A stretch of 64,000 nucleotides of DNA from Nitrososphaerota archaeon (lineage in GTDB: Archaea > Thermoproteota > Nitrososphaeria > Nitrososphaerales > JACQRY01), in NCBI GenBank assembly GCA_016184315.1, contig JACPCU010000008.1, forward strand, positions 1 through 64,000. Reading direction: 5' to 3'. A model generated the notes under the pieces. The model was not told the DNA's origin. It searched no databases and saw only the letters and a list, made by a program, of their open reading frames with translations. Below are positions 7,368 through 16,122 of this stretch, piece by piece (the first letter of the stretch is position 1; each line of letters starts with the position of its first letter). A program made the position numbers and the translations under genes.

Positions 7368-8081
7368 CTATTGTCCAAATGGGCCTTTCTTACTTCTAAC
7401 GATTTCCCGTTCCAATATCTCAAAAGCTTTAGGGCCGTCGTTCTGATCAAGAATCAGGATCGTTTCCTCGCCAATGTATGTGTTGAGTATATTTATTCCT
7501 GAACGGTAGAGCAGTTGGGTGATAAGCGAAGCGAAGCCGGGAGTCTTTTCAACTTCCGAAGCAAGATGAAGGCTCAGTTTCGATGCGCCCATTTCCTCTT
7601 TGTAGATACGCCATTTACTGAGCCTCGCTCGGATAAGAGTCTCATAGTCTACTGCATCTGCGACCAGTTTGATCGAGTTTGAAAGCTGGAAAATGTGTGG
7701 AGGTTCATTTAGCTTGGACTCTATCTCGGTGATATGCTTCAAAATGGTAAGAAGCTCGGATTTCTTGGCTTTGATTGTCACATCTGCGATGCGGCTGGCC
7801 AACGTTATTCGAGCATCTCTAAGGACGTCTAGCGGTTCATCTTCTTTGATATCTGTAATCGTATCTGAAAACCTTTTGATTGCCACTACAATTGTGTTAA
7901 TACTTGTCTTTCTGCCTGTTAGGTCTTCGACATCGGTCTCGATTTTTGCCGCAAGCGCATGGTAATTAATGAGCTTCTGTTTGACGCACTCGTAGATAGG
8001 TTGGTTCTTAGTTACGATGGAAGCGACTGCGCTCGGAACAGTAATCTTATTTTGAAACGGAATTCCTAAGCCGGTTCTCAC
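7368..8081 (-). CDS. ACT-domain regulatory protein
   Basis: 237 aa. An N-terminal helical region with HTH-like character (TVPSAVASIVTKNQPIYECVKQKLINYHALAAKI, then DLTGRKTSINTIVVAIKRF) is followed by two ACT-like modules. The last one is clear: LHLASEVEKTPGFASLITQLLYRSGINILNTYIGEETILILDQNDGPKAFEIL. ACT domains bind amino acids or other small ligands, so this is probably a ligand-responsive transcription factor (inference). Single gene, promoter side toward 8100. Confidence 0.65.
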   Translation of the reverse strand: MRTGLGIPFQNKITVPSAVASIVTKNQPIYECVKQKLINYHALAAKIETDVEDLTGRKTSINTIVVAIKRFSDTITDIKEDEPLDVLRDARITLASRIADVTIKAKKSELLTILKHITEIESKLNEPPHIFQLSNSIKLVADAVDYETLIRARLSKWRIYKEEMGASKLSLHLASEVEKTPGFASLITQLLYRSGINILNTYIGEETILILDQNDGPKAFEILEREIVRSKKGPFGQ

Positions 8082-8104
8082 TGTAATAGCACTTCACTTC
8101 TTAG

Positions 8105-8145
8105 ACATATCTATATAGTAGGTAATATCTATTACTGATAGGTAA
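8105..8145 (+). promoter_or_regulatory. TATA box and AGGTAAC leader shared with 9875-9915
   Basis: TATATAGT followed by an ATTAC block and AGGTAAC. The same order of blocks occurs upstream of 9919 (TATATAGTGTAACAGATATT...AGGTAAC). AGGTAA also precedes the ModE-like gene (20992) and the GH57 gene (13287), where it works as the ribosome site before a TTG start. Here it precedes a 17-codon ORF at 8155. Confidence 0.4.
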
Positions 8146-8226
8146 CAAAAAATCATGTTAATAGCGTCTTATGAAATGGAGATGACTAGTAGATTTGGAG
8201 AAATCTAATGAAGAGACGAATCGGAA

Positions 8227-8364
8227 ATGGACCAAGTTTCGATATGCAAGTTCTGTGAACAAGAAATCGTTTGGATGCGCAACACAAATGGACACTGGCA
8301 GCCATTCAATTATGGAGGCAATCTTCATCACTGTGCATCTGGGCAGGCCACAGGCCGTAGCTGA
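8227..8364 (+). CDS. Small zinc-ribbon-like protein, 45 aa
   Basis: Read from the sequence; the track shows a different frame. ATG 8227, TGA 8362. MDQVSICKFCEQEIVWMRNT continues with a Trp- and His-rich part ending LHHCASG. The pattern C-x2-C ... W ... H-x-C matches common short archaeal zinc proteins in which a CxxC knuckle and a late H/C pair hold one Zn. An in-frame stop just upstream fixes the start. It overlaps no other real gene. Function unknown; the family-type assignment is by pattern. Confidence 0.6.
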   Translation: MDQVSICKFCEQEIVWMRNTNGHWQPFNYGGNLHHCASGQATGRS

Positions 8365-8372
8365 TCCTTGCT

Positions 8373-8735
8373 TTGTCTAGGTGGATGAAGCAAATGGAGA
8401 TACCTATACTCGAGTTCGCGAGCACCCGGAGCTGGAGGGAGCGGCTGGTTTTTGAGAAACCGAACATGACGACACAGAATTATCTCTGGGCGCTGCAAGT
8501 CTTTTGCGACTGGTCTAAGAAGACTCCTGACGAGCTGATGCTGGAGAGGCAAAGAGAGCGCTCTTCCGCATTAGATGAATCAGAAACCGCTAGTTTCAAA
8601 AGGATCGTAGAGTACCAGTTGGCAGATAGGTCAAAGACCAAGCATAGTAAAGCTCTTGTCGCCAAGGCATTAGCCTCCTTCTATGAAGATAACCGCATCA
8701 ACACCTACGATCCAAGTATGACGCACATCAGGTGA
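8373..8735 (+). pseudogene. Integrase N-terminal (core-binding) domain only; truncated recombinase
   Basis: The 120 aa read like the SAM-like core-binding domain of archaeal XerA-type integrases: TTQNYLWALQVFCDWSKKTPDEL, a linker, then KALVAKALASFYEDNRI. Both halves are typical of the helical domain that precedes the catalytic part. The catalytic domain (R...HxxR...Y) is absent. The ORF ends where that domain should begin and its TGA overlaps the hflX GTG. Either a relic or a captured DNA-binding module now coupled to hflX. Confidence 0.6.
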
Positions 8736-9832
8736 GTAGAGAAACGAAATCTAATAGGAAAGCAATTCTTGTCACATATCCCGACGAATTTACCAAGAAA
8801 GAAGCAATTGGTCTAGCTGAAGCAGCCGGATTCGAAGTTGCACAAGTAGTTGTTCAGAAGTACATAAGTCACGGCGAGTTCGGAGTTGGGTCTGGCAAAG
8901 CCGAAGAACTCAAGCAGATTGCAGCAGCATCAGGCATTAGAGATCTAATTGTTGATGAAGGACTATCCTCATCCCAAATCTACAATCTCGGCAAACTAAC
9001 TGGACAGCACATAACTGACAGGGAAAAACTCATCCTTGACATCTTCGCAAGCCGAGCCACCACCACTGAAGCTAAACTCCAAGTTCAACTCGCTGAGCTG
9101 AGTTACGAGATGCCTAGGGCCCGTCAGAATGTCCGGCTTTCAGTAAAAGGTGAAAGACAGGGTCTTTCGGGCATGGGTGAATATGCAGTCGATGTCCGTT
9201 TCCGAGCGTTAAAGAAACGGATGACAGCTATCAAGGAGAAACTTGGCGAAGCCAGAAAAAGGCGCGAGCTATATCGAGCCCAAAGGCAGAAGCTGAACAA
9301 ACCATTAGTCTCCCTCGTCGGTTACACAAGCTCAGGAAAGACTACGCTGTTCAACAGACTGGCAAGTGAAGACAAAGAAGTTGCTAGTAGCCTGTTCACC
9401 ACCCTCGGAACGACTACTCGGAATGTGACACTTCCAGACTCAACGGAGATACTTCTCTCAGACACAGTGGGATTCATAAGCAGACTGCCTACCTATATGA
9501 TCGAAGCATTCAAGTCAACTCTTGAGGAGCTAAATTACGCGGATCTAGTGCTCCTATTGGTGGATGCAAGCGAACCATACTACAATCTGTCGATAAAATA
9601 CCACAGCTGTTTGGACATTCTAAATGAACTAAGGATCCCCACCTCAAAAGTTGTAATTATACTGAATAAGTCAGACATAGCAACGAAAGAAGATATGACC
9701 GAAGTCAAACAACTTGCAGGAGACTTACCGTGCACGGTAATATCAGCAAAAAGAGGTGACGGGACTCATGTTCTCAAAAGCCTGATACGGCAGAATCTGG
9801 GAATAGTGCTTGGAGCAAGGCACTCCAGATAA
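8732..9832 (+). CDS. hflX: GTPase HflX
   Basis: 366 aa from GTG 8732. An N-terminal HflX domain (about 10-190, with GSGKAEELKQ and the KGERQGLSGMGEYAVDVR region) and a coiled segment precede the G domain: G1 GYTSSGKTT, G3 DTVGFISRLP, G4 NKSD. HflX binds the large ribosomal subunit and helps rescue or split ribosomes. The HflX domain signature and order are complete. The start overlaps the stop of the integrase fragment (GTGA), suggesting coupling. Confidence 0.92.
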   Translation: MSRETKSNRKAILVTYPDEFTKKEAIGLAEAAGFEVAQVVVQKYISHGEFGVGSGKAEELKQIAAASGIRDLIVDEGLSSSQIYNLGKLTGQHITDREKLILDIFASRATTTEAKLQVQLAELSYEMPRARQNVRLSVKGERQGLSGMGEYAVDVRFRALKKRMTAIKEKLGEARKRRELYRAQRQKLNKPLVSLVGYTSSGKTTLFNRLASEDKEVASSLFTTLGTTTRNVTLPDSTEILLSDTVGFISRLPTYMIEAFKSTLEELNYADLVLLLVDASEPYYNLSIKYHSCLDILNELRIPTSKVVIILNKSDIATKEDMTEVKQLAGDLPCTVISAKRGDGTHVLKSLIRQNLGIVLGARHSR

Positions 9833-9918
9833 GACGCCTCGTTTGTAACAATACGTTATAGAAATATCATTTATCTTTATATAGTGTAACAGATATTACA
9901 TCAGTAAGGTAACATAAC

Positions 9919-10083
9919 TTGCATCAACACGAATGGATAAGACCTACCGAATTCAGCCAGCACATAGAGTGTAAAAGCTGTGGAATGAAGCTCGCCTCTC
10001 CCACCGATTAGGTGGCATTTCACTGCTTTTTCTACTGCATGAAGATTTACCTGTCCAAGTATCCGTCTAGCGGAAGCTTCTAA
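9919..10083 (+). pseudogene. Small zinc-finger ORF interrupted by in-frame TAG
   Basis: TTG 9919 with AGGTAAC 6 nt upstream. The 54 codons in one frame run to TAA 10081, with a single TAG at codon 31 (10009-10011). First part: MHQHEWIRPTEF...HIECKSCGMKL. Second part: VAFHCFFYCMKIYLSKYP. CxxC in the first and H-C-x3-C in the second would form one zinc finger, so the TAG appears to split a single small protein. TGG to TAG is the simplest cause. It could be a dead gene or readthrough. Confidence 0.45.
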
Positions 10084-10225
10084 CCTCCATCTCCCCTAAT
10101 CTCACAGAGTCTGCCAAGTCCTATCAGCTCCATCCACAAGACCTGCTTCTACTATCTTCTATAACCATAGTGAAGTTCCAGAGCTTTTCTATGCATTTTA
10201 TGATCCTAAGCGAATGGTCCTGCTA

Positions 10226-10828
10226 TCAACGCGTGTTCCTATCCCCACTTGAGATAAGCTTACGCATAAGAACTGAATTACCAAGGGACGCCACAGACTT
10301 GAAGCCTTCTCTTTCAAACATCCCGACGGTGCCAAACCATAGAGACACTGAACCTCCCCGTGTAGAGGCTCTAGGATAAGCATCCACTATCCCACCACCC
10401 TTCTCCCTGATCGATTCTAACGCGGCTCGTAGAGCCACGGAGGCAACTCCTCTCCGCCTATACTTCGAGTCTACATAAAAGCAGGTTATCCTCCACAGTT
10501 TTTCAGCCTCTTCTTTCAAGCCTAGTTTGCGATAGTAGCGGCCTCTATCGATCCTCGGCAGCTCCTCCTTCGGGCCATACTGGCACCAGCCAACTGGCTT
10601 GTTGTCTGCGTAGACGATTATACCGTGGGATCGTCCTTGGGCGACAAGCTCCTTCTTTCTTTTCCTGTTATGGGAGGGCATCTCACTTCTGTTGACATTG
10701 TATTTCTTCATCTCTTGTTCGAAGCTGTGGGGACGATGATAATACATGCACCAGCAGCCTCCTTGCTTTGAGAGGAGCTTCTCGAAATCAGGCCATGTAT
10801 CTGGGCTCAATTCCCTTGTGGAGTCCAA
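10226..10828 (-). CDS. GNAT-family N-acetyltransferase
   Basis: 200 aa, TTG start. Acetyl-CoA-binding motif A is visible as ITCFYVDSKYRRRGVASVALRAAL (R-x-x-G-x-A). Earlier NKPVGWCQYGP is the central strand, and the tail GMFEREGFKSVASLG is the usual last motif. Substrate unknown. The N-terminus carries a Cys/Trp/His-rich stretch (GGCWCMYYHRPH) seen in one archaeal/bacterial GNAT subgroup. Same direction as the tag gene upstream, gap about 30 nt. Confidence 0.82.
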   Translation of the reverse strand: MDSTRELSPDTWPDFEKLLSKQGGCWCMYYHRPHSFEQEMKKYNVNRSEMPSHNRKRKKELVAQGRSHGIIVYADNKPVGWCQYGPKEELPRIDRGRYYRKLGLKEEAEKLWRITCFYVDSKYRRRGVASVALRAALESIREKGGGIVDAYPRASTRGGSVSLWFGTVGMFEREGFKSVASLGNSVLMRKLISSGDRNTR

Positions 10829-10858
10829 GTCAGTGACAGGGATATGTTGTTTTTCTCT

Positions 10859-11437
10859 CTAAATATCTTTGTACCGAAAACAATCAGTCATATGGTCATT
10901 TACTATGCCTACGGCTTGCATGAAAGCATAGCATATAGTGGAGCCGACGAACTTGAATCCTCTTTTCTGTAGATCTTTGCTTATCTCATCTGATTTAACT
11001 GTTCTTGTCGGATAGTCTTCCAATGACTTCAACCTATGTCTTATCGGCTTTCCACCGACAAAACGCCAAATGTAAGCATCGAAGCTCCCGAACTCTTTCT
11101 GAACTTCAAGAAATCTCTGGGCATTGATGATCGCAGATTGAATCTTCAGACGGTTACGGACGATACTTGGATCGGAAAGTAGACGCTTAACGTCTTTTTC
11201 AGCGTAGCGGGCAATCTTAACGGGATCGAGGTTGTCAAACGCCTTTCTGTAACCCTCCCGTTTGTTCAAGATTATCTGCCAATTCAACCCCGCCTGCGCC
11301 CCTCCCAGTACAAGAAACTCAAACAATGTTCTGTCATCGTGCACCGGTACACCCCACTCCTTATCATGATATTCGATCATCAAGGGGTTGCTCCTTGGCC
11401 ATGCACACCTTTTCCTAGGCTCTATTCGATCAATCAT
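10859..11437 (-). CDS. tag: DNA-3-methyladenine glycosylase I
   Basis: 192 aa from ATG 11437 (MIDRIEPRKRCAWP). The longer track start would run into the divergent PPOX gene. Tag removes 3-methyladenine from DNA. The zinc-snap residues are present: Cys in RCAW, His in EYHDKEWGVP, and His/Cys in NDHMTDCFRY. The active-site stretches LVLGGAQAGLNWQIIL and DPSIVRNRLKI are conserved. Full domain length. Confidence 0.92.
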   Translation of the reverse strand: MIDRIEPRKRCAWPRSNPLMIEYHDKEWGVPVHDDRTLFEFLVLGGAQAGLNWQIILNKREGYRKAFDNLDPVKIARYAEKDVKRLLSDPSIVRNRLKIQSAIINAQRFLEVQKEFGSFDAYIWRFVGGKPIRHRLKSLEDYPTRTVKSDEISKDLQKRGFKFVGSTICYAFMQAVGIVNDHMTDCFRYKDI

Positions 11438-11493
11438 AGGCGGTGCTTCTGTGTCTAGAAACCTTAATCTGTTTTTAGATCTAGCATAGAGGC

Positions 11494-11928
11494 ATGAAGC
11501 TTCCACCTTTAACTGAAGAAGAGTTAAATGAGTTTCTGAAGGGTAAGTGGACAGCCAAGCTGGCCACCGTGGGGAGAGACGGCACACCTCGAATAACCCC
11601 GTACTGGTACGAATACAGGGATGACCACATCCTCATCAACACTTATGAGCGATCCGAAACCGTCGGCAACCTTAAGCGGAACAGGAAAGCAGGTCTCCTC
11701 ATAGATTCTAAAGAAGAACCCTACAGAGCAGTCCACTTCTACGGAGTAGCAGATGTAGAAGACCGCCCAAGCACCGCAGGCGAGATCGCACAACTCTGGT
11801 CGCGCTATGAGGGAATCGAAGCGGCGACAAAGCTGGCTCAGACCGTTGCCGCGAAATCCAAAAGGGTCTTCATCCACTTTTACCCTGAGCGTAAAGTAAC
11901 ATTTGACTACGGCAAACGCTGGAAATAG
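11494..11928 (+). CDS. PPOX-class split-barrel flavin/F420-binding protein
   Basis: 144 aa. Starts with the usual LTEEELNEFLKGKWTAKLATVGRDGTPRITPYWYEY strand pair, then HILINTYERSETVGNLKRNRKAGLLID and AVHFYGVADVED. This is the pyridoxamine-5'-phosphate-oxidase-like barrel. Members in F420-producing archaea often use F420 or FMN; which one cannot be read. Divergent from tag. Confidence 0.85.
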   Translation: MKLPPLTEEELNEFLKGKWTAKLATVGRDGTPRITPYWYEYRDDHILINTYERSETVGNLKRNRKAGLLIDSKEEPYRAVHFYGVADVEDRPSTAGEIAQLWSRYEGIEAATKLAQTVAAKSKRVFIHFYPERKVTFDYGKRWK

Positions 11929-11943
11929 AGTAGGATCTAAGAT

Positions 11944-13200
11944 CTAGCCAATGGTCTCATCAGTTATCATAAGCCTATCAGGCACATAGCCGTGTGGAAA
12001 GATCTTGGCAGCCGAAATGACGCAACCCTCCCCGATCGCCACATCATCACCTACGACGCTCAAACCAAGTATCCACGTAGGTCTCAAGCGAGAAGACTTC
12101 ACGAGGACATGCCTACCTATGATGCTATCCTGAACCTCAGCTCTATCCCCGATCACAGATCTGTCCAGAATAGTGGATCTCTCTATCGTAACATCTGATC
12201 CTATCACGGTAAAGTTGTCGATACAAGAATCCCTGATAGTGGTTCCATCCCCGATCCGGCAATGCCTACCTATCAGCACAGAACCCTCAAGCTTGACCCT
12301 ACCCTCCTTCACCTTCCTTACAATCTCCTCCCTCCTCCTAACAGAGTCAAGGCTCTCACCTTGAATCCACACCCTCTCCAACCCCGGAACCGGCTCACCG
12401 AAGTAGAAACTAGGACGCTCACTGTTCAAAACATCCAGCGCAGTCTGCAAATAGCTTCGAGGTGTGCCCATATCATGCCACTCGCCCTTCAAAGTGTACC
12501 CGTAGACCGCGTACCCCTCCTGCACAAGGAAAGGAATGAGATCTACGCCAAAGTCTAGTCGCCTATTCTCCTTCACCATCTTCTCGATTTTAGGATGAGA
12601 AAGAACATCCCGTATCTTAGGGGAAAACAAGTAGATTCCCGTGTTAGCCAGCTTGGAAGGTGCTTCCTCCTTCTTAGGCTTCTCTACGAACCGTCTAATC
12701 TGGTATTGATCGCTCAAGTCTGCTATGCCGTATCCTTCAACATCATCCACGTAGGTCAAAGCCACGGTCAGAACGCCGTTTCTCTCCTCGTGGAAATTGA
12801 TGAGATCCTGCAAGTCAAGTGTGAAGAGATTGTCCCCTTGAACCACCATCACCGGGCCATTCAGATTGTAGTAATCCATGTTGATCCTCATCGAGTCCGC
12901 GCTTCCCACATCATCCACGTGAGGCTGATACTTGATGTGAACACGAGGCGAAATACCGTATTCAGCTGAGAAACCTATGCCTTCTCTGAAATCGTCGAAG
13001 AGACTCTTGTAGTTAATGTAACCCTTCGCACCAAAGATGAAGTTCTTGACCCCCTGAAGAGCCAGCTGGGCCAAAGCGAACTCCACCACAGGTCTGTTAA
13101 AGATCCTGACAACCGCCTTGGAGACCTCTGCAGTAAGAGGCTTAAGACGCTTAGCCTCCCCGCCGACAGGGATAATTACGCTTAGATCATTAAGATCCAA
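11944..13200 (-). CDS. NDP-sugar pyrophosphorylase with left-handed beta-helix
   Basis: 418 aa. N-terminal nucleotidyltransferase domain: SVIIPVGGEAKRLKPLT signature (PVGG in place of the usual AGG) and SKAVVRIFNRPVVEFALAQL. A catalytic Asp sits in VVQGDNLFTLDL, with the FVEKPK motif after it. The C-terminal 130 residues have hexapeptide repeats (IGRHCRIGDGTTIRDSCI...VIGSDVTIERS). It makes an activated sugar, probably ADP- or UDP-glucose, for the neighbouring glucan synthases (inference from context). Divergent from the GH57 gene. Confidence 0.88.
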   Translation of the reverse strand: MDLNDLSVIIPVGGEAKRLKPLTAEVSKAVVRIFNRPVVEFALAQLALQGVKNFIFGAKGYINYKSLFDDFREGIGFSAEYGISPRVHIKYQPHVDDVGSADSMRINMDYYNLNGPVMVVQGDNLFTLDLQDLINFHEERNGVLTVALTYVDDVEGYGIADLSDQYQIRRFVEKPKKEEAPSKLANTGIYLFSPKIRDVLSHPKIEKMVKENRRLDFGVDLIPFLVQEGYAVYGYTLKGEWHDMGTPRSYLQTALDVLNSERPSFYFGEPVPGLERVWIQGESLDSVRRREEIVRKVKEGRVKLEGSVLIGRHCRIGDGTTIRDSCIDNFTVIGSDVTIERSTILDRSVIGDRAEVQDSIIGRHVLVKSSRLRPTWILGLSVVGDDVAIGEGCVISAAKIFPHGYVPDRLMITDETIG

Positions 13201-13286
13201 ATCTCTTTAACAAACCTGTGTTGAGCAAAAAGAGAGCCACCTTTATTTTGTTTGTTGTGAACGTATCTTGGAGCAGGTAACGTAGC

Positions 13287-14828
13287 TTGACTGATGTTCT
13301 CATGATCTTCGAGGTGCACCAGCCCTTCAGGATCCGAGGAGACTTCTTCTGGGGGAGAAGAGCCTTCAGAAAACTCTCCGCAGGAGAACTCTTAGACCAC
13401 TACTTTGACAACGATGTTAACAGAGAGATCTTTCAGCGGGCCAGCAGAAAATGCTACTTGCCTTCCAACAAGATACTCTTAGACATTATAGACTCGCATA
13501 AACGTGGAAAGAAACAGGTCAAAGTATCCTTCAGCCTCTCAGGAGTCTTCCTAGAGCAATGCGAGAAGTATGGAAGAGACGTGTTGAACAGCTTCAAGCA
13601 GCTGGCCGAAACAGGAAACGTTGAATTCCTCGGCCAAACCTACTATCATTCTCTGAGCAGCCTGTATCCGAGAGGCGCAGAATTCACCCAACAAGTTGAA
13701 ACCCACCGAGAACTGGTCAAAGAACTCTTAGGATTCAGACCCCTAGTCTTCGAAAACACCGAGCTTCTCTACAACAATAATGTGGCCAGCCGCGTTGAAG
13801 AACTCGGCTTCGAAGCCATATGCACCGAAGGCACAGAAAAAATCCTAGGCACACGGTCTCCGAACTACCTGTACACTGCGAAAGGAAACTCCAAGCTGAA
13901 AGTGATTCTCCGCAACTACAAGTTGACCGATGACATCGGCTTCAGGTTCTCAGCCAAGTGGTGGAGCGAATTCCCCCTCACAGCAGACAAGTACGCTCAA
14001 TGGCTTGAGGCCACTCCCGGTCAATACATCTGCATCTTCCCCGACTACGAAACCTTCGGTGAGCACCACTGGCCTGAGACAGGTATCCATGAATTTCTGA
14101 AGCATCTCCCAGAAGAGATCTCTAATCGGGAGAACTTGGCTATGGCTACCCCTTCGGAAATCCTGTCCAAGCATTCGCCTACAGGCGAGATCGATGTTCC
14201 CGAAGGAACTGGAACAGTATCCTGGGCTGATATTGAGAGGACGACGAGCAGCTGGTTGGGCAACGCGTTGCAGTGGGCATACTACACAGGTGTCTTGAAC
14301 TTGGAGGATTTGGTGAAAGAATCCCGTAACGAAGGACTGTTAAAGCTGTGGCGGTGTTTCCAGATCAGCGATCATCTCTATTACATGTTTACTGGTTCTG
14401 GTGGACCTGGGCAGGTTCACTCGTACTTCAGTCCCTACAAGGATCCTATGGATGCTTTTGTGGCTGCGCAGACTGCTTTCTTCGACTTTGAGGAGAAGGT
14501 GAGGAAGCTTACCTTTGCCGCTAACGAAGGCTTCAGATTCTACAATGCGGAGGGAGAGGAAGGGTTCACCGGATTGACTGCTTACAGCCTCATGGGGCTA
14601 GCTGACAAACTTCTGAAGGCGCCTTCTGAAAGCATCAGTTTTCACATTACTCGTGGAGACTTTGTAGCCTGGGCTGAACATAGTCTCAGAGACCCTGCTT
14701 TGGCAGCTAAAATCAAGAGGATCAAGACAAAGAGGGTTGAGACCGAGAAGCTTAGGAAGAATCTTCACGGAGTTGTTAGCCGTCATCTTACGCTGAACAA
14801 GGAAAACCCCAGAATCAGGAGCAAGTAG
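13287..14828 (+). CDS. Glycoside hydrolase family 57 (alpha-amylase/glucanotransferase type)
   Basis: 513 aa, TTG start with AGGTAAC upstream. GH57 motifs: FEVHQPFR near the N-terminus, GQTYYHSLSSLYP, RPLVFENTELLYNN with the nucleophile-type Glu, ICIFPDYETFGEHHWPETGIHEFL with the acid/base Asp region, and the C-terminal helical domain DHLYYMFT. It acts on alpha-1,4-glucan in the cytoplasm (no signal peptide). Head-to-head with the nucleotidyltransferase and tail-to-tail with GT4 genes, consistent with glycogen-type metabolism. Confidence 0.92.
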   Translation: MTDVLMIFEVHQPFRIRGDFFWGRRAFRKLSAGELLDHYFDNDVNREIFQRASRKCYLPSNKILLDIIDSHKRGKKQVKVSFSLSGVFLEQCEKYGRDVLNSFKQLAETGNVEFLGQTYYHSLSSLYPRGAEFTQQVETHRELVKELLGFRPLVFENTELLYNNNVASRVEELGFEAICTEGTEKILGTRSPNYLYTAKGNSKLKVILRNYKLTDDIGFRFSAKWWSEFPLTADKYAQWLEATPGQYICIFPDYETFGEHHWPETGIHEFLKHLPEEISNRENLAMATPSEILSKHSPTGEIDVPEGTGTVSWADIERTTSSWLGNALQWAYYTGVLNLEDLVKESRNEGLLKLWRCFQISDHLYYMFTGSGGPGQVHSYFSPYKDPMDAFVAAQTAFFDFEEKVRKLTFAANEGFRFYNAEGEEGFTGLTAYSLMGLADKLLKAPSESISFHITRGDFVAWAEHSLRDPALAAKIKRIKTKRVETEKLRKNLHGVVSRHLTLNKENPRIRSK

Positions 14829-14830
14829 AT

Positions 14831-16093
14831 CTACTGCGACGCAGAACCCCTAGAAACCACGTTCTGATAGATCCCCAGGGTCTCTTCAGCAGCTCGGTTC
14901 CAAGTGAAGAACTGTGTAACCCGCTTTCTCCCTGCTAATCCCCAAGCTTTGGCTCGCTTAGGGTCGCTGAGAGCTTCCTGTATGCCCCACGCTATGTCTT
15001 TGGAGCTTGATCCATCCACATGGATCCCGCACTGCTCCTGTCCGTTCGGGACTATCTGTTCTCTGAAGCCCACTACCCCGCTGGCTCCTACCACAACAGG
15101 CTTACCCATAGACATGGCTTCCAAGGAAACTATTCCGAAGGGCTCATAGGTCGATGGGAAGACACAGAGATCAGAAGCCGCGTAATGCATGATTCTCTCA
15201 TCCTCTGACACGAATTGGAAGCGGACCTTGACAGCGTCAGATACGCCGAGCCTTGAAGCTGTTCTGACGACCTCTTCTTCAAGCTCACCTTGACCTAGAA
15301 TAACTAGCTTGCTCTTCGGATAGCTCTTTAACACCTGTGGCATGGCCTGAACCAAGTTCATAACACCCTTGATAGTGATGAGCCTGCCGACAAACAGGAT
15401 CATCGCCTCATCGGCTTTGACTCCGTATCTTGCACGCACCTTACTCTTAGCTTCGTCACCGTATCTATCGGGGCTGTAACGCTGCGGGTCCACCCCGTTC
15501 CAGACAACATCGACTTTTTCTTTGTCCCAACTGTGGTTCGCCAAGTCCTCCTTCATCGCGTTGCTCACGGTTATGACGCGATCAGCTCTTTGGGCAGCTG
15601 TTTCTTCCAGTCGGAGGACGGTGTCTGAGCATCTACCCGCTGTTCTTCCCCACTCAGTCGAGTGGACATGGAAGACGCATGGAATCTTGGAGTTGCCTTT
15701 GACCATAAGACCGCCTATGCTGCTAAGCCAGTCGTGGAAGCAGACTACGTCAAAGCTGTATCCCTCTTTGAGCATCAAGTCATTGAGGAGCTTGCTGGCG
15801 GAGAGAAGGTTGTAGAGAGCTATATCGCTGAAGAATCTGATACCAGCACCCCACTGCTTAACGCTCTCCGACACTATCAGGGGGAACACGCTGCTGCCAT
15901 CGGCGATGATTGGTCTATGCACTTCTACGCCTTCCATCACCTCCCTTGTCTTCAGACCCGAACCCCGGTTAAGTGTCAGGACAGTGACATCATGACCCAT
16001 CTTGACGAATGTCGGAGCAATGTTCTCCGCGTAGGTACCTAATCCACCCACAATGGTAGGTGGATACTCCCATACCAAGAATCCGATCTTCAT
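14831..16093 (-). CDS. GT4 glycosyltransferase, glycogen-synthase-like
   Basis: 420 aa. N-domain start KIGFLVWEYPPTIVGGLGTYAENIAP, then VCFHDWLSSIGGLM and VFHVHSTEWGRTAGR. C-domain: VLFVGRLITIKGVMNLVQAMP and the donor-binding VFPSTYEPFGIVSLEAMSMGKPVV with the E-x7-E pair. End helix FFTWNRAAEETLGIYQNVV. Such archaeal GT4 enzymes build alpha-glucans from NDP-glucose. Last gene of a minus-strand run of three GT4-type genes. Confidence 0.9.
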   Translation of the reverse strand: MKIGFLVWEYPPTIVGGLGTYAENIAPTFVKMGHDVTVLTLNRGSGLKTREVMEGVEVHRPIIADGSSVFPLIVSESVKQWGAGIRFFSDIALYNLLSASKLLNDLMLKEGYSFDVVCFHDWLSSIGGLMVKGNSKIPCVFHVHSTEWGRTAGRCSDTVLRLEETAAQRADRVITVSNAMKEDLANHSWDKEKVDVVWNGVDPQRYSPDRYGDEAKSKVRARYGVKADEAMILFVGRLITIKGVMNLVQAMPQVLKSYPKSKLVILGQGELEEEVVRTASRLGVSDAVKVRFQFVSEDERIMHYAASDLCVFPSTYEPFGIVSLEAMSMGKPVVVGASGVVGFREQIVPNGQEQCGIHVDGSSSKDIAWGIQEALSDPKRAKAWGLAGRKRVTQFFTWNRAAEETLGIYQNVVSRGSASQ

Positions 16094-16122
16094 GGCTCAC
16101 CGACTCGCCTGAAAACAGTTGC

